Source: Proales similis (taxonomy: Eukaryota > Rotifera > Eurotatoria > Ploima > Proalidae). From it: DNA of 64,000 nt. Shown here in pieces: positions 23,726-34,793 of the stretch; the stretch's first letter is position 1, and each line of letters starts with the position of its first letter. The position numbers and the translations under genes are program-made. Location: assembly GCA_019059635.1 (NCBI GenBank), contig JAGVRJ010000006.1, forward strand, positions 1,550,001-1,614,000, in the 5' to 3' direction. The notes below the pieces were generated by a model that saw nothing but the letters and a program-made list of their open reading frames with translations, ran no database searches and was not told the DNA's origin.

Positions 23726-24927
23726 CTGCAATTTTGAATCGCAATTATGATGATTGCATTTTGACTCGAGCATGCCAAGTTTAGACAAAATTACCAATTT
23801 CGAATTAATTAAACTCATTTAATTGCAAGCATTCACCTGTCCCCCGTCTTTGCCCAGCCGTCTATTTGACTGCCAGCCTGCCTGCGTGTCTGCCTGACGT
23901 TCCTAAGTTCAATAGAATAAATATTGTTCAATATTAAATTGCTCACTGAGTGTATAGCTTGAACGTGGCCAGACGCAAACAAATGCGGTCACTCGTTTAT
24001 TGGGTCAACGCGTTATTTTGCCCGACGCAACTTAATCCTCGATTCTAGCGTTCTATTATGAATATGGGCGAGACGACCGCCTGGGCGTTTGGTTAATATT
24101 TGCTCATCTCGATACTCTTCTGACCAGCCTGAGCGACAAACTCGAATTCTGCGCTAAGTTTTGCGCAAACACGAGACACGACGAGAAGAGAGGCGTATAG
24201 GGAAAGAGTGAGGAGGGATGGAGATGCAAAATAAAAAAAAAAAGGGAGAGAAAGAGAGTAAACTAGAGTGAGAAGATAAGGGGCCGGTTCGCATAAATCT
24301 CGCTCGTTCAGATAAGAGCCTTGATCAATGAGGTCAGCCAGCACGGCAGACGAAGCCTTCCAACAAGTTTTTTTTCTCGTCGCATTTGGGCTTTTTACGA
24401 CTTCGTAAGCACAAAGAGCATTTGCCCGTCCGCTCACTCACTTAGTTACTCATTGCCTGCCTTGAGCGAAAAAATTACTCTACGCCTTCGAATGTAGGTC
24501 TCGGCGACGTTTTCCGACCAACTTGATCCTTCCTGCCGGGCTTCACCTCTAATTATAAGCGTGTTTTGTCATTTTGCGCTTGCGATCTATTGTGGCCTTA
24601 ATATACATTCATTCATGGTTTGTGTGTGTGTGTCGTGTTTGCTTTTCATTATTTTGAATTCAAGTTGACCGTCGCCTCCGCAGACGCCAAAATGCACGAC
24701 GTCGGCTCTTTTCTCGGTCACTCAATTTCAAAAATGTTTACAGTCCATTTCAAGTGGCTCACCCGAGTCCACTTGAACGCGCTTTAACTTGAGTCTATTT
24801 ATTTTTCGCCTATTCTCGTCTCGTCTGGCATTTTGGTTACTTGTCAATCAACTTGGATTTTGTGTTTATATTTTTCCATCTAGAATTGAGCAGCAGAGCA
24901 GGCAAACATGAGAACATTTCCAAGGCA
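23726..24927. other. Intergenic between AIP1 and the Cache-EGF gene
   Basis: About 1.2 kb with no supported gene. It holds the AIP1 3' end, a purine-rich stretch at 24180-24265, and a short GT repeat near 24622. Promoter sequence for the downstream gene is presumably at its right end. Confidence 0.45.
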
Positions 24928-27900
24928 ATGATTAGCACAAATCACGCAATCAGCATGCCGTCCCACTGGAATTTCTTTTTCATATTGCTGAGCTTGACAA
25001 TTTGGCGTTCGGTCTTGGCCAACTCAAAAATCTACGACCGAAACCGCTACTCGCCCTACTCGTCCTACTTTGTCAATCCATACGACTACGCCAACACGCA
25101 ATCGTACGCCGGCAATCTCTTTCAGAGCCTCTACGAGCATCTAAACGAAGTGAAGCGCGAGTCGGCCAGATGTGGAAATGTTCCGGTGCCAAAAACAATA
25201 TTGAAAAAGCGATATTTCAATCCAGAGTACGAATACGAAGAGCGCAAGTATTGGTACCCGCCCGAAGACCATCACTACGTGGTTTGGTGGTCGCAATACG
25301 AAACACTTCGCAGCTCAATTCTCATGGGCTATCTCCTGCAGGATGACAACGCTCTGCTCCCTCCCGGTAATTTCATTTTAACTCGATCGTTCGTGATCGA
25401 TTTGTAACCAGCCATTTGCTCAGGCTGGCTTTATCTGTATGTGTCGGCTGCGGCTCAGCTCCATTCGCTGCAGACAATCGGTCTAAATGCCGAACGAATT
25501 GTAAAAGGTATTAAGATGCCGTTCGAAAGCAATGAGGCGTTCAGGGTCAATTGGTGGAGCGATGGCTACTTTATGAATTTCGAAAAGCCGTTCGCAATCT
25601 ATGCCACGTATGTTCATTCTGAATTCGCTTTGAGCTTAAACTCACGCTGATGATGATGATGCTGTGATTTCTAGACAGCCGCGTCCACTCGATAAAAAGT
25701 ACGTTCGGGTTGAAGACTTTGGCCTCGGAAATTACACCGAGGACTACACAGGACATGCGTATCTGGGAAATTATCTTTACGAAAGAAAGAACTTCCTCTT
25801 GAACAATTCGTTCGAGTACAGCAATTCTCAAAAGCGACCCTATCAAACTCAGAGGCTGAATTTAGAAGAGGAAAAGAGCCGGCCAGGCCAAGATCCATTT
25901 GCGCCCGATGCATTTGGCAGAGGCAATTTAAAGAAGAGACAAGTCGCCGACAAACCATTCCTGGTCGAGTATCCTCCACAATATCCAATCAAGCGAGTCA
26001 AGACCCTCAATTCAGACCTGAAGAGCAGCGCTGATCAGCCCCCAGGTCCCAATGGTCTAAAGGGCTACGAGCAACAGCGACCTTTTGATCCATTGGATTT
26101 GCCTCTCTACAATCAGGCACCAGCATCGTCCATCAACGACCTGTCGGCGTTCGCCTACACAAACAAGCAGCGAGTTCCCATCTACGACTGGGACCCTCTT
26201 GAAGACAACGGCCGCAAAGATCTCACCCGTTTTCCCAACCGCGACTCGGTAATGGGCTTCGATCAATGGTACATAAACAGTATTTCGCAGAGCGTTGCGG
26301 TCGACGTCATCAAAGCGTCGGACGAGAACCCGTTTGTCTTGAAGGAGCTCAACTACATTGACACTTATCGATACGCCAAGCCATGGTGGAAGAACGAGAC
26401 CCACTTTGTCAACAATCAGCAGCAGTAAGCAGCCACTCTCTTCTTTGATCAATTAGACTTTCTGAAATTCATAAACTCTGAATTAAGCTACGAGTTTCGC
26501 ATAAAGCCCGGCGACCGCTACTATCGCTTTGTCGGACCCAAGTACGAGCAGTGGGTAGAATGGACGCCGCCCTATTTCTGGTGCCAAGATCCAACGAACT
26601 GGATCGTGAGCTCAATGAGCCCGATATGGGCCACCAATCATTTCGAGTATAAAAACCGCCGTTTTGAAAACAACTCGCCGCTTAGGATGGCAGGCCTCAG
26701 TGAAGTTGTGTTGAATTTTGAAGAGCTGGACATAAATCAGTGTCCAGGCGATCGAAAGTTGAACGCGTTTGGAAGCACGGCGCTTTGCGATGCCACGTCA
26801 GTTTGCAAGCCGGTCGCGCTTTATCGCTTGACGCCGGGCGGCTACGAGTGCGAGTGTCGAGGTGGATTTCATGCGCCTTTAGGAGTTCAGACACCATACA
26901 AGGGCCGTCATTTGTCGAGCGATTTACACTCGTATCCGCTCTGCTTTCCCAGTGAAGGCCTCATGCAATATCCGAACTGGCTAAGCAAGAACGCCATCGA
27001 CTTTCCGATGCCCAACTCGCCCGCCCATCACTTTGACTATTCGTTCAAGACCAATCTGCGCAAGCGGAGAGACTCGGACGCCAGAGGAAAGAAAGCTCGG
27101 AGCAAGCGATTTCTAGATCGACGCAACAACTTCGAAAAGCTCAGAGATTCGGTTTTTATCGATTTAAATCATTATAGACGTCGATGCCAGCAGAACATGT
27201 TCCAGGACATAATTCGTCTAAACGAAGACGACGAGCGGTTCATGCTCGCTCTCAGGTAACGTCTCGCTTGCTTAGCTTTGCTCAAGGTCAAACTTGAATG
27301 TTCGTGCTTGGTCAAAGGAATCACGCCAATCAAGTTTTCAAGCCTCAAATGGCCCAGGCGATCAGACTGGCGCATGTGATATCAGCATACCTTCAACTGC
27401 ATTCACCGTTCAGCGAGTCGTCCGTCAATCTGCAGAACGAATACGCCAAGTCAAACAACTTTGGCACCAACTTACGCCCAGATCCTCAACTTGACGAACG
27501 CGTCATTATGGGCGAGCTCTATTCGACTCTGATCACCAACTATCCGATCCAGGAGGTGAACGTGTTCTTCAACGGCTCGGAGTTCGAGCGGCAAAAGTTC
27601 TTTGCCAGTCAGCACACACTCGCGTTCGGCCTCAGTATGATACGTTCGGACATCGAGATATTGTTGAATCGCAGCAACGACCATTCTCATTTGAGCAAGA
27701 GCTGGTACAAAGACTCCATTCACCGCTTCATGTACTCGGGCGGCAAGAGCCAGCAGTTCGAGTATTTCAAGGAGCGCGAGGAGAAGCGATTCGAGAAGAG
27801 CGACAGTCCATTCGGCCTCAATCCGTTCGATGACAATTTCCTGCTCGACAGATACGGAATCGAGATGAGTGTGCGCGGCTCCATGCACGGCCAGTTTGGA

Positions 27901-28616
27901 AGTCGCGAGCTGCCGCCCAAGTTCTACGACGCGGCTTCCTCAGGAGTCTGGTACGGACCGTTCTACGACTGTCAGAAGCGATTCATGAAGACCAAGACAA
28001 CGATGAGAATGAGCTACAGTGTCCCCATCATAACGTCGGCCGCCCGTTTGCCCATGTAAGCTCTTAGGCCAAAACGAATTCAATTTTCAAATATGACCGC
28101 AAATTTTTGCTCTCTGAAGCGGTTTCGTCTCGATTGTGGTCGGCTCTGATCTGCGCTGGTGGAAGATTAACCCGTGCGATACCATAAACACTCAGAACAT
28201 GTTCCAGAGCGTGCATAGATGTGACCGCGAAACGACACAGGTAAACAGATTCAACAAGCGTTTGAGATTCTCCCGTCTAAATTTGCGCAATCGGCTAGTG
28301 TCTGCCTCAAAACATTCCCGAATTCGAGAACGGCTATTTCCTCGCATCCTACAAGTGTATTTGCCGGGCCGATCATGAGTTTCCGTTTGCCGACTACGGC
28401 TCGAGCTACTTCGAAGGCGGCACGGTCGAGCGAGAGTACGAGAAAAAGATGAAAGGGCAGCCGAACATTTACGATCGACTCAAATGCCGGCCAATCCAGA
28501 AGCCGTCTGGTCCCTTCGCTCGCCATCGAGCTTTCAACTCCGCTCGCTCTATCGTTCCTTTGTTCTCTTTCGTTTTGATTTCCACTTCATTTGTAAATGT
28601 GTTCCTTCAACTGTAA
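24928..28616 (+). CDS. Secreted/GPI-like protein with two GPR158-type Cache-EGF modules
   Basis: Seven exons (24928-25366, 25424-25607, 25675-26424, 26488-27255, 27318-28055, 28120-28240, 28299-28616) join in phase to about 1105 aa. A signal peptide is clear (WNFFFILLSLTIWRSVLA). The C-terminal module has PFYDCQ, SYSVPI, GFVSIVVGSDLRWWKINPC, HRCDRETTQCLPQ and YFLASYKCICR. That pattern is characteristic of the Cache domain plus EGF-like knob in the GPR158/GPR179 ectodomain. About 450 residues earlier a second copy of the layout appears: PYFWCQD (C490), SMSPIW, GLSEVVLNFEELDINQC (C543), then CKPVALYRLTPGGYECECRG. Basic sites NLRKRR and ARSKRF between the modules look furin-like. No seven-helix domain follows. 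The chain ends in a short hydrophobic tail after small residues (NSARS), which suits GPI attachment. Function unknown; ligand sensing is an inference from Cache domains. Confidence 0.82.
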
Positions 28617-28777
28617 ATCCGACTCTCCACTTGGCTTTTATTCCATTCTTTTTTCTATGCCAATAGAGAATTGAAATTGAGCTTTTCTGCTTCTTTCTCT
28701 GCTTAACCAAGTCTAATCGATGAACAGAAAAAGTGATACAGAGAAAGAGAGGCCGGTTTAGCATGAAAAAACAGAAA

Positions 28778-29118
28778 TTATCGGGCAAGGTTGTTGAATA
28801 TGGAGTACGAAGGCTGTTGATGAGATTGAATTGAGTGAAGACATTTGATTAGCACGTAGATGAAGAGGATGCAAAGTGCGACCGAGATGATGAGCACCGC
28901 GATGCCAGCACCAATCAATAAGCCCTCTAGCAGTTTTCCACTCGGCCAGCTGAATCGAGCGGCGTACTGGTTGACTGAGAAATTGACCAGCTCCTCTGGA
29001 CAAAACGAAAAAATAATTGACGAAAGCCTCAGGCGTTCACCCTCTTACCAGTCGGATAAGTAGCTCCGTTTGAGAAGAAATCAAATGCGATCAACGCAAT
29101 TAGCTGGTTAGCGATCAT
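28778..29118 (-). CDS. Small single-pass membrane protein (unrecognised)
   Basis: Two exons, 29049-29118 and 28778-28995, with a 53-nt GT-AG intron, give about 95 aa. Neither exon stands out alone, but the join is in phase and the ends are clean. A short N-terminal region (FSNGATYP) and a central stretch (YAARFSWPSGK) precede one strong transmembrane helix (about residues 48-74, LLIGAGIAVLIISVALCILF) and a short tail rich in Gln, Ser and His. I recognise no family. It lies immediately next to, and on the same strand as, another small membrane protein at 29437-29706. Both have a single phase-1 intron, but I see no real sequence similarity. Confidence 0.55.
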
Positions 29119-29436
29119 TTCTTTTGCTTTCGAGTGAATTTTTCTTTTATTGACTCGAGTGAGCCGGCACAGAGCGAGCGTTTAAATATCTCCGATCAGG
29201 CCGAGTGCAATCGGATCATTTAGAGGCAACTCTTGGTCAGTGTAGCTCGAATAATTATCATAAAGAAGGTTTTATTGATGAATCAGGGGGCTCGAGTTTA
29301 AAACAGAAATCATCGTTTTTTGAATTTAGCTTCTCCTCTCGGCGACAGTTGGAATTGGCTCGTGAAAAAAAAATAAAATCAACCACTGTCGACGAAAAGG
29401 TGAAAAAAAGGTCAACGGTGGCGTTACGAGTGGCTT

Positions 29437-29706
29437 CTAGGCTTTAGAGAACTCGTCTGCAAAATAAAATTAGAAATTGAATTCTTGACGAGCGGCAAAA
29501 TGAGAAAAAAGGCGCGAACCTGGCACGACCAGACTGGTGAATAGGTGTACTCGGCGACGGGCCCGAATGCGTCGGCGAACTATTTGAACAACCTTGATTA
29601 CGAGAAGGGCCAGAATAGCAGTGATCAACAGAGCAGTTAGGGCTATTAGAACGTAGTTTCGGCCAGCCGAAACAGAGACGCCGTATTCACTCCATTTTGT
29701 TGACAT
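29437..29706 (-). CDS. Small single-pass membrane protein with Arg-rich tail (unrecognised)
   Basis: Exons 29520-29706 and 29437-29456 join through a 63-nt intron with a good polypyrimidine acceptor, giving about 68 aa. If unspliced the frame runs to 78 aa with a different tail. One transmembrane helix (YVLIALTALLITAILALLVI) is followed directly by a strongly basic segment (RRRIRARRRV), which predicts a cytosolic C-terminus. No family is recognised. Its neighbour at 28778-29118 is also a small single-pass protein. Confidence 0.5.
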
Positions 29707-30533
29707 TGTTCTAAATGTTCACTTGAATGAAAAAGAGCAAGCTGAGTCGAAACTGTCGAATGAGCACATTGGCCATAAACAGGTCTAACGAACGACTTGA
29801 ACTCGCACTCTTAAAACGCTCGAGGCAGGGTCATCTTGAGTGGTAACCATTTTTTAGCCGGGTAGCCAAGTCCGGTTGAGTAAGGGAACTAGGACGAGTC
29901 TAATTCAGACGGTGTTGAATTTTCAGACACACGGATGTAATTACAGAGCGGGGCTCTTTGTCCGAAATGGCTTGCTTGCAGGAGGAAGTGAAATCGCTTT
30001 GGTGAATAGAGTGCAAAATCTGAATAGTTAATATAGATTGCGATTAGAAGAGGAGAATGCAGATTACTATTTGTGGACTTGTAATCAGATTGTGAACTCA
30101 GGTCGGATCATGGTTATTTTGATTACTTGGCACGCGTTCATTCAGAATAGGACGAGCCTAAGGTGATCAAGCGCCGTGCATTTTTTATTAAACTTGGACA
30201 TTTTCGAATCACATTAAAACAAGTTCCAGTTGTATTTTGGTTTCGATTTTCAGTTCGGGAGCAAAATTCTCGGCAAAAAACTAAATACTCTTGAGGCAAA
30301 TACTCTTGGGGCTGCAAGACATAATGTCAAGTTTGATTTGAACTTGCCACGAAACCGTGACTTGTCAAGACTAAATATTGGAGGCTACTTCGGACATCAA
30401 TGCTAAACACGGGAAATTGCTAATCTGAATTAAGCCGGGCAAACAGTTGGGCCGTTTAGTTGGCATTAGTTCATATTACTCGATCGAAGAGGCGCGGAGA
30501 CACAAAAGCCTTGTGAGGCGAGCTCGGCAAGCA
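29707..30533. promoter_or_regulatory. Divergent intergenic region upstream of RYBP
   Basis: About 830 bp between the small membrane-protein gene (minus) and RYBP (plus). No coding exon found. The RYBP frame is open upstream to 30447 but only to TTG, so the 5' UTR probably starts nearby or an upstream exon is not recognisable. Confidence 0.4.
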
Positions 30534-31526
30534 ATGAAAAAGAGCAATGAGAAGGGCAGTGCCGGCCTGGCGGTCGATGAGGCATCGAGCGAAAGCAGCA
30601 TCGAAAATCGCAAGGCAAAACGCTCGAGGCTGGGACCCGCCATCGAGGAGGGCTGGAGCTGCAGCCTTTGTACGTTCCAAAACAAGTCGGAGGCGTTCAA
30701 ATGTGAAATGTGTAACATGCGCAAAGGAACCAGCACAAGACGTCCGTGCACAGCTCAAGTCGCCCAGCAGTTTTATGTGATTGAAAGTCAAATTGAGCAA
30801 GAGAAGAGACGCAAGAAAGAGGCTAGTCGACCGAAGAGCACGTCTAGGCCCAAAACAAATCGCTCGAGCAGTCGTCAACTCGCCACTCGAGCGTTTAACA
30901 ACCGTGAAGCGAGAAATGCTCAGACAATATCGGTTACAGTTAACGGAGTGACCGTTCTGATAACCGAATTCGAGCTATCAGATGGCAAAGAAACAGAGAG
31001 GGACACAGAGGAGGACGCTGAAGCCGATCAGAGCCACGGACGAAGTGAGGAAGAATTCGACGAAGCTGAAGCAGAAGAGAATGATGATCAAGAGGACGGC
31101 AATCGCGATGACGAAGACGACGACTATGAAGATTCATCGAACGCCAAACGGCGCTCGAGCACCAAGCGCAAATCAAACCCGTCGAGCAATAAGCGATTGT
31201 CAGCGCCTAGCGGTGCACGAGCCAACTCTCAGAAAAGCTCAGCAAAAGCCAAACGCCAAAGTGAGCAAAAAAAAAGTGAAAGCGAGCCGGCAAATCCTTC
31301 AGACAGCGAGGCGAACACGACCCAATCAGACACTGAGCCGAAGCAAGAAGAGGTGGCCTCCACTCAGGAAGCTGAAGACACGGCAGCTGATCATAGTCCT
31401 GCAGATGGCAAGAGCGAGTCGAATGAAAACCACGAGCCGAACGATCCAGACGAAAGCGCGCCGCTTTATGACGAGTCGATGAACGAAGAAAAGAGTCTTC
31501 AAATCGACGAGGAACCTGACCCTTAA
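30534..31526 (+). CDS. RYBP: RYBP/YAF2, RING1-binding subunit of variant PRC1
   Basis: RYBP/YAF2 joins variant Polycomb repressive complex 1, binds RING1 and ubiquitylated H2A, and promotes H2AK119 ubiquitylation. The single exon encodes 330 aa. A RanBP2-type zinc finger near residues 38-66 has the pattern C-x2-C-x10-C-x2-C ([16 protein letters not shown]) followed by RKGTSTRRP. The RING1-binding strand segment is [17 protein letters not shown] near 150. The remaining C-terminal half is a long Asp/Glu/Ser/Lys-rich tail, so the protein is longer than vertebrate RYBP (about 228 aa). The ATG at 30534 is the first in frame. Confidence 0.93.
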   Translation: MKKSNEKGSAGLAVDEASSESSIENRKAKRSRLGPAIEEGWSCSLCTFQNKSEAFKCEMCNMRKGTSTRRPCTAQVAQQFYVIESQIEQEKRRKKEASRPKSTSRPKTNRSSSRQLATRAFNNREARNAQTISVTVNGVTVLITEFELSDGKETERDTEEDAEADQSHGRSEEEFDEAEAEENDDQEDGNRDDEDDDYEDSSNAKRRSSTKRKSNPSSNKRLSAPSGARANSQKSSAKAKRQSEQKKSESEPANPSDSEANTTQSDTEPKQEEVASTQEAEDTAADHSPADGKSESNENHEPNDPDESAPLYDESMNEEKSLQIDEEPDP

Positions 31527-31792
31527 CTAATCAAGTTTTCGCCCTCATTCTCAATTGCTCAATGTCACCCGTCTTTAGCTTTCATGTTCAATTTTTCAAA
31601 TCTCAATTTATGTACACAAACAAGTCTGAATTGCGTTTGTTATCTTTCGAATTTTTTTTTTAGCAAGAATTTCTGGCTATTCAAAATTGCATTCTAATTG
31701 TTTCTATAAACTGTTCAATATTTCGACATTTTCATCTGCTCTCACCCGTTCACCGAAATTTGGTTAAATCAACAATTTAATGTTTCAGGGAT

Positions 31793-32888
31793 TTACTCGA
31801 AATTTTCAAGAAGCGTATCTGCGATTTTTAAAACACTTTTAAAGCTGCCCGACTGCTTTAGAGCGGTCCAATATTTCTCTCCAGTTTCAGTGTTCTGGCT
31901 CAGGGACGGATCAATCGGAATGGAGCCTTCAACGTGGTTGCGTTTGTATTTTTCATGCTGAGACAGACTTCAACTCGGTAGACACTCACCTAAATATCGG
32001 CAATTGGTCTTTTCCGCCAATATTTTCCCGCCTTCTTTGGTGAATATGTAAGTGCACTCGTCGCAATGAGGGCAAACGTAGCCGTTCATGTTTTCCACAA
32101 TTCCGTCGATGGGAATGCCCAGTTTACGGCAGAACGTAATCTCGCGCCGCACGTCGTTGGCAGCCAGATTCTTACACAGGCGAGTTGTAGATGCCCAAGT
32201 GTTTCGATATGAGGATACGAGGCACTCACTTGAGGCGTGGTGACCAAAACGGCCGAAAAGTCGTCAAGATTCATCGACTTGAGGTTCTCGATCATGGCCA
32301 AATGCTCGTCGCTTGTTCCGGGCGGAGTATCGATTAGCAAAAAGTCGATGTCGCCCCAGCAGACGTCCGTCATGAATCGTTTGATCATCGCTTTAATTCG
32401 AACCAGGTCAATTCAGACGGAAATTCAACAATTGAATGATCGCTCACAATTCTTTTTGGGTCCGCGCCAAATAACCTGAAATGAAATGTTCTCAGGCGAA
32501 TGTGGAATCAAAGTGACAAGGCTCAAAGTGCATACAGCGTCTGACTTGGAATTGAGCAAGAAGCCGATCGAGATGATGGCGAGCCGTTTTTGGTCGTCAA
32601 CGTAGACCGGGATCCAACCGTTTTCACTTTGCTGGATTTCGCCGTTTTCTTTGGCGAACATGCGCGGAATGCTCGGACCACAGAGGTCAATGTCAAGAAC
32701 GCCAACCTTGAATAGACCATCTAACCCGAGTCGGTGTTTGTTTTGGTCTAGTCCTTTACCTTGAAGCCTCTTTCGTAGAGTGAATAGGCCAGTTGCATTG
32801 TGACCGATGACTTTCCGACGCCACCTTTGCCTGACAGGATCAGGAAGCACTTTTTTACCGAAAATTGGCAATCTTTTTCAACACTCAT
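31793..32888 (-). CDS. NUBP2: NUBP2, cytosolic Fe-S cluster assembly ATPase
   Basis: NUBP2 (yeast Cfd1) forms a scaffold with NUBP1 that assembles 4Fe-4S clusters for cytosolic and nuclear proteins. Six exons (32760-32888, 32536-32706, 32448-32475, 32230-32390, 31990-32170, 31793-31926) join in phase to 267 aa, close to human NUBP2. One exon is only 28 nt. The deviant Walker A is [11 protein letters not shown] near residue 15. Further motifs are [46 protein letters not shown] and the cluster-binding CPHC within [10 protein letters not shown]. There is no N-terminal Cys motif, which separates it from NUBP1. It faces the lipase-like gene across a 409-bp divergent spacer. Confidence 0.96.
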
Positions 32889-33297
32889 CTTCTTTCGAGC
32901 TGACTGAGTACCAAAGATATTTACGGCCACAAAATGACTGGGCTACGCATTTTATATTTGGAAGCCTCTCATGGGCAGAATAAAGTTCTCAAACGCTCTT
33001 CTCGCTTCGAACAGCCTTTGCTTTTGCGACCAAGTCTCAGGGCTAGATTTAGGCAAGATCCTGTGTCGAAGATCGGCAAGAAATGTTTCATTTGAAATTT
33101 TCTTGTCCACCTTGAGCGCTCATTTGCATCCAAGGCCAGAGCTCAAGAGCCCCCTGACAAGGTTCAATTGAAGCATGAAAACAAAACTGCGATAACGATT
33201 CAAAATCGAACGATTCTTTCTTATCACTTTCAGATTTGAGAGATAAAAATCCCAATTGAATGTTCAATTTTATTCAGAACAAATTAAAAAGCAAAAA
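32889..33297. promoter_or_regulatory. Divergent NUBP2 / lipase-like spacer
   Basis: About 400 bp between divergent start codons. Open frames here are short and composition-driven. No motif stands out beyond AT-rich sequence near 33230-33297. Confidence 0.4.
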
Positions 33298-34793
33298 ATG
33301 AGAATAGGCTTAATAATTCTGATTGCACTGAGCGGACTGGTTGGTGGCCTGGCGTACCAGGACGTCTGCTACGGAGAACTGGGCTGTTTCAGCAATCGGC
33401 CACCGTTCGGCGGGACCTTGTCGCGGCCTTTTTCGACAATTCCAGATGAACCGTCGAAAATTGGCACAAGGTTTACATATTCATCGCGAACTGTTCAGCA
33501 GGAGTCGATCTCCCGCCACAACTTGCCTCGCCTATTCAATCCGCAGCATCAAACTGTTTTGATCATTCACGGCTTCTTGCACAACAGCTCAATATCTTTC
33601 ATTCGGCAAATGAGCGAGTCTCTTCTCAATCAAATGGAAGCCAATCTGATCGTGGTAGACTGGTCGAGTGGAAGTGGATTTCCATACACGCGAGCCAGCG
33701 CCAATACGCAAGTTGTAGCAGCCGAAGCTGCTCTTCTACTTCAAGCGTTGGTCGAATCCTATTCGCTCATGCTGAGTCGCGTTCATATAATCGGTCACAA
33801 TCTTGGCGCCCATGTGGCTGGCTACATCGGCAAGCGGCTCAAAAGCGTCGGACGAATCACGGGTCTTGATCCGGCAGGCCCCTATTTCGAGAACACACAC
33901 GAACTTGTTCAGTTAACGAAAAATGACGCCTCATTCGTCGATGTGATCCACACAGATGGAAACTCGCTCCTTAAGCTTGGCCTCGGCCTAATGCAGCCGT
34001 CAGGCCATGTTGACTTTTACCCGAACGGTGGCAAACAGCAGCCTGGCTGTCCTTCAACTTCAAAAAAACTGCTCAATGCTATTTTCGGCCTGGTGAGCCT
34101 TGGAGTAGACGACCTTGAAGATGTGTCTGGTTGCAATCATGTGGCTTCGTACAGATTCTTCATTGACTCGATTCAGAATCGATATTGCAAGTACACGGCC
34201 TACAAGTGCCAGTCAATGGAGAGCTTTGATGAGGGCGCATGTCTAAGGAGCTGCGACGTCAAAGGCTGCAATCGAATGGGCTTCTGGTTGGTTTTTTGAC
34301 TCTTTTCGATGCATTTTTTTTGTTTATTTTCCAAATATTCAGGGCCACGCCCGAAGGTCAACAAGGCAGTCTTTTACTCGAAACTCAAACGGCCGATTTC
34401 GAGCCATATTGTGTTCAAAACTTTCAAATTCAATTCGTGTCCAATTCTCTGCCCGATCAGCTTCAGTCGAGAGGCAAATTTACTATCTTCTTTCGCAACC
34501 TACTCCAATCGACGGACGTGTACGTGATTGACAACTCGGACACGACTTTCAAAGCTGGTTCAACTTTCGAGCTAAAAATAGCGCTCAGTTCATATTTTAC
34601 TGGCCCGGTGGAGAGTGCCGTGGTCTCTTTTCGACGCACCTCAAATTTGCTCAGCTCTTGGCTCTACGATAAAAAGTGGTCATTCCGCTACATAGAAATA
34701 TTCAACGGCGAGACAGGCGCTCTAGCGCGCCTTTGTCCACGTCAACTCGTCATCGAGTCCGGCGAGAGTGTGCAGTTCATCAAATGTAATTGA
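33298..34793 (+). CDS. Pancreatic-lipase-family secreted protein, catalytic Ser replaced by Asn
   Basis: Exons 33298-34286 and 34343-34793 encode about 479 aa. A signal peptide (MRIGLIILIALSGLVGGLA) leads to mature sequence with ELGCFSNRPPF, as in pancreatic-type lipases. The fold is clear: TVLIIHGFLH, NLIVVDWSSGSGFPYTRA, GLDPAGPYFE, HTDGN and GCNHVASYRFF. The nucleophile elbow, normally GHSLG, reads GHNLG, with AAT at 33799-33801 (N168). Asp191 and His281 of the triad remain. The second exon holds a PLAT-type beta domain. The frame is intact and cysteines are kept, so this looks like a maintained non-enzyme, as in insect yolk proteins of the same fold, rather than a decaying gene. A single-base sequencing error at the AAT codon is the alternative. 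AATAAA follows at about 34817. Confidence 0.88.

Noticed and set aside
24093-24437. Minus-strand open frame of 114 codons
   Set aside because: It spans purine-rich low-complexity DNA, has no family resemblance and lies in a spacer between supported genes.
29810-29900. Possible tRNA-like fold
   Set aside because: No B-box (GGTTCGANNCC) and no consistent acceptor stem were found. I saw no convincing tRNA elsewhere.
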